A DNA stretch of 50,613 nucleotides. Source: JBHELQ01 sp046262995 (GTDB lineage: Bacteria > Actinomycetota > Thermoleophilia > Solirubrobacterales > Thermoleophilaceae). The translations under genes were made by a program, and so were the position numbers. Positions 48,590 through 50,613 of the stretch are shown here, piece after piece. The stretch covers positions 1 through 50,613 of the forward strand of contig JBHELQ010000098.1 of assembly GCA_046262995.1 (NCBI GenBank), written 5' to 3'. Position 1 is the first letter of the stretch; every line of letters starts with the position of its first letter. The notes under the pieces were generated by a model. It searched no databases, had not been told where the DNA came from, and worked only from the letters and a program-made list of their open reading frames with translations.

Positions 48590-49915
48590 GTGCCTCGCCG
48601 CGCCGTCTCCGTGCTCTGCGCTCTCCTGCTCGCGCAGGTCGCCGCCGCCGTTCTGACCCGGGCGCCGGACGCGGCCCCTCGTGCGACGGCCGGCGGCTCC
48701 TCGACCGTGATCGGGCACTCGGATCGCGGGAAGGCGATTCGCGCGATTCGCGTCGGCAGCTCGCGAGCGCGCCGCCGAATACTCGTATTGGGCGCCGTTC
48801 ATGGAAACGAGCTCGCCGGCCAGGCGGTTGTCCGCAGGCTTCGCAGGGCCCGACCGCCACGCGGCACCGCGATCTGGCTCGTGAGCAACCTGAATCCTGA
48901 CGGGGCCGCAGCGGGGACTCGCCAGAACGCGCGCGGCGTCGACCTCAACCGCAACTTCCCGCAGGGGTGGCGCCGCTCCGGCAAGCCATTCGACACGAGC
49001 TATTCGGGCCCGGCCCCGCTGTCCGAGCCCGAGACCCGGGCCGCGGCGGACCTGATCGCTCGACTCCGCCCGCGAGTGACGATCTGGTACCACCAGCACC
49101 TGCGTCTGGTGACCGGGATCGGCGCGGACCGGGCGCTGGGCCGCCTGTACGCCAGGCGCACCGGTCTGCCCCTCCGTCGCCTGGAGTATCCGGGCACGGC
49201 GATCTCGTGGCAGAACCACCGCTTCGCCCGCGACAGCGCCTTCGTTGTCGAGCTCCCGGCAGGCGCCCTCACCCGGAGAGGGGTCAGGCGCCACAGCGGA
49301 GCCGTGCTGGCGCTGGCGCGAGCCGTCGCGCCGCCGCGGGTCGTGAGCCACCCGATCCCGTTCGGCTCGAAGCGCAAGAGCGAGATGCGCGCCTACGCCC
49401 GCCGGCACTACGGGATTGACGACTTCCGGCTCAGGCACCCCCGGGTGATCGTGGAGCACTACACCGCGAGTGACAGCTTCGCCTCGACCTACAACACGTT
49501 CGCCCGCGACGCCCCCGACGTCGAGCTGCATGAGCTGCCGGGCGTCTGCTCGCACTTCGTGATCGACCGCGACGGCACCATCTACCGGCTCGTCTCGACA
49601 CGCCTCATGTGCCGCCACACCGTCGGGCTGAACTGGACGGCGATCGGGATCGAGCACGTGGCGCGCAGCGACGCCCAGGTACTGGGCGACAGGCGCCAGC
49701 TCAGGGCCTCGCTGCGGCTCACGCGCCAGCTCCAGGGACGCTTCCGGATCACGACCCGCAACGTAATCGGCCACAACGAGTCGCTCTCGAGCCCGTATCA
49801 CCGCGAGCGCGTGGCACGCCTGCGCCATCAAACCCATGGCGACTTCCCGCGGCGGGTCATGCGCCGCTACCGGCGCCTCCTGCGCCACCGCCCGGCCCCG
49901 GCCAGCGTGCGCTAG
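48590..49915 (+). CDS. Fused M14 metallocarboxypeptidase and N-acetylmuramoyl-alanine amidase
   Basis: 441 residues from GTG. A signal peptide (about 1-22, RRAVSVLCALLLAQVAAA) exports it. Domain 1 (35-250) is an M14 carboxypeptidase/MpaA-like enzyme: zinc ligands H71 and E74 (AVHGNE), NPDG (102-105), DLNRNFP (118-124), histidines at 168/170 (YHQH) and catalytic E221 (VVELP). Domain 2 (285-420) is an Amidase_2 fold: H290 (VEHYTAS), HFVIDRDGTIYRLV, RHTVGLNWTAIGIEHV, H395 (VIGHNE) and a late H/D (HGDFP). Both would act on peptidoglycan, one on the peptide, one on the lactyl-alanine amide. Joining the two is unusual. Confidence 0.88.
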   Translation: MPRRAVSVLCALLLAQVAAAVLTRAPDAAPRATAGGSSTVIGHSDRGKAIRAIRVGSSRARRRILVLGAVHGNELAGQAVVRRLRRARPPRGTAIWLVSNLNPDGAAAGTRQNARGVDLNRNFPQGWRRSGKPFDTSYSGPAPLSEPETRAAADLIARLRPRVTIWYHQHLRLVTGIGADRALGRLYARRTGLPLRRLEYPGTAISWQNHRFARDSAFVVELPAGALTRRGVRRHSGAVLALARAVAPPRVVSHPIPFGSKRKSEMRAYARRHYGIDDFRLRHPRVIVEHYTASDSFASTYNTFARDAPDVELHELPGVCSHFVIDRDGTIYRLVSTRLMCRHTVGLNWTAIGIEHVARSDAQVLGDRRQLRASLRLTRQLQGRFRITTRNVIGHNESLSSPYHRERVARLRHQTHGDFPRRVMRRYRRLLRHRPAPASVR

Positions 49916-50101
49916 CTTCGGCGGGGTCCGTTGCCGCCTGGCCGCGGGTCCTGTCGACGGCATCGGCCCGCGACTGCACTTCAGGTGCAGCTCGCGGATC
50001 CGCTGCCGTCGCCACCCGCGGATGGAGCCTCAGTGGCCCAAGGCCTCGCTGGCCGGGTCCTTCCATCAGCTCTTCCCCCGAAGCCTGGGAGAATCCGGTG
50101 C

Positions 50102-50524
50102 GTGGACGAGGGGAACGTGTCCGAAGAGGAACGCACCCGGAGGCGAGCAGAGCTCGTCGGACGTCTTTACAACGACGGCTGGGCCGGGGGAAATCTCGAC
50201 GCAGGGCTCGAGCTGCTCGACCCCGGGATCGTCTGGACGGCGATCGAGGGAGCGCCCGACGCGGGCACATACCGAGGTCACGAGGGAGTGCGTGCCTACT
50301 GGCAGGACTGGCTGGACGACTTCGACATCGACGGGGTCCTGGTCGAGGAGGCGATTCAGGCTGGAGATCGGCTCATGTGCGTACAGCGCGCCGTGGCGAC
50401 GGGCAAGGGAAGCGGAGTCCAAACCGAGCTGGAATACGCCTGCCTCTACACGTTCGGCGACGACGAGCGCATCGTTGAAGTGAACGAGTACGCGGCGCGG
50501 GAGGAGGCGCTGGCAGCGGCATAA
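50102..50524 (+). CDS. SnoaL-like / NTF2-like protein
   Basis: 140 residues from GTG 50102 (MDEGNVSEEER) or GTG 50117, which has GAGGGG just before it. Single SnoaL-like domain: RLYNDGWAGGNLDAGLELL, DPGIVWTAIEGAPDAG, GHEGVRAYWQDWLDDFD and the C-terminal strands TELEYACLYTFGDDERI. The fold binds small hydrophobic ligands or acts as a cyclase/isomerase; substrate unknown. Much shorter than the SnoaL tail of the sigma factor at 16978. The remaining 89 bases of the window show no gene. Confidence 0.8.
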   Translation: MDEGNVSEEERTRRRAELVGRLYNDGWAGGNLDAGLELLDPGIVWTAIEGAPDAGTYRGHEGVRAYWQDWLDDFDIDGVLVEEAIQAGDRLMCVQRAVATGKGSGVQTELEYACLYTFGDDERIVEVNEYAAREEALAAA

Positions 50525-50613
50525 GAAGCCGTGAGCGCGCTCGTGGGCGCTATCGCGGCGCCCGGCCGCGGGCTCGCGCGATCTGCCAGCGCGTCCACAG
50601 CACCGCGACATCG

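Overview
The window is very G+C-rich DNA with dense genes on both strands, many GTG/TTG starts and frequent 4-base stop/start overlaps (ATGA, GTGA, TTGA). Together with ECF sigma factors, PP2C/anti-sigma regulators, actinobacterial small membrane proteins and secreted proteins with arginine-rich tails, this suggests an actinomycetote, most likely class Thermoleophilia (Solirubrobacterales-like). The taxonomic call is inference from gene style and content; no rRNA is present.

Layout. 1-3047: two half-size TauE/SafE permease genes, an aconitase and a lipoprotein. 3048-6646 (minus): a beta-oxidation set, acyl-CoA dehydrogenase > enoyl-CoA hydratase > 3-hydroxyacyl-CoA dehydrogenase, with a 22-bp inverted repeat upstream of the hydratase. 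6673-13285: small membrane protein, NAD-binding protein, a sigma4-like/zinc-finger/membrane fusion, rhodanese, Nudix, nicotinamidase, GNAT, OsmC, cob(I)alamin adenosyltransferase and DUF1015. 13333-20225: tRNA-Pro, flippase-like membrane protein, MFS exporter, VOC protein divergent from an ECF sigma factor with a SnoaL-like tail, a MASE1-PP2C-HATPase regulator and tRNA-Arg. 20226-22566: a short foreign-looking stretch, a UDP-xylose-synthase-like epimerase and tRNA-His followed by a strong hairpin terminator.

22723-31897 is the most accessory-looking part. It holds a cupin, a DHFR-like reductase, two secreted proteins (alpha/beta hydrolase and LVIVD-type propeller) that share an undescribed arginine-rich C-terminal domain, a fragment of the tRNA-His gene, and an aminotransferase > epimerase > Baeyer-Villiger monooxygenase operon whose last gene is interrupted by a single in-frame TAG. 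31910-41190: a long coiled-coil protein, a polytopic membrane protein, PucR regulator, SDR, MEDS-HATPase regulator, cupin and lipase.

41244-50613: thiolase, then a minus-strand S-adenosylhomocysteine hydrolase > PfkB kinase (probable adenosine kinase) > formyltetrahydrofolate deformylase operon, preceded by a leader that could fold into a multi-branched structure. MarR, small membrane protein, DUF1059, RNase D, a PRC-barrel-like protein, a fused M14 carboxypeptidase/N-acetylmuramoyl-alanine amidase and a SnoaL-like protein follow.

No CRISPR array, intact integrase, transposase or rRNA was seen. No stretch over 300 bases lacks a gene. The best candidates for something new are the shared secreted C-terminal domain, the ahcY leader, the sigma4/zinc-finger/membrane fusion and the two-domain murein hydrolase.
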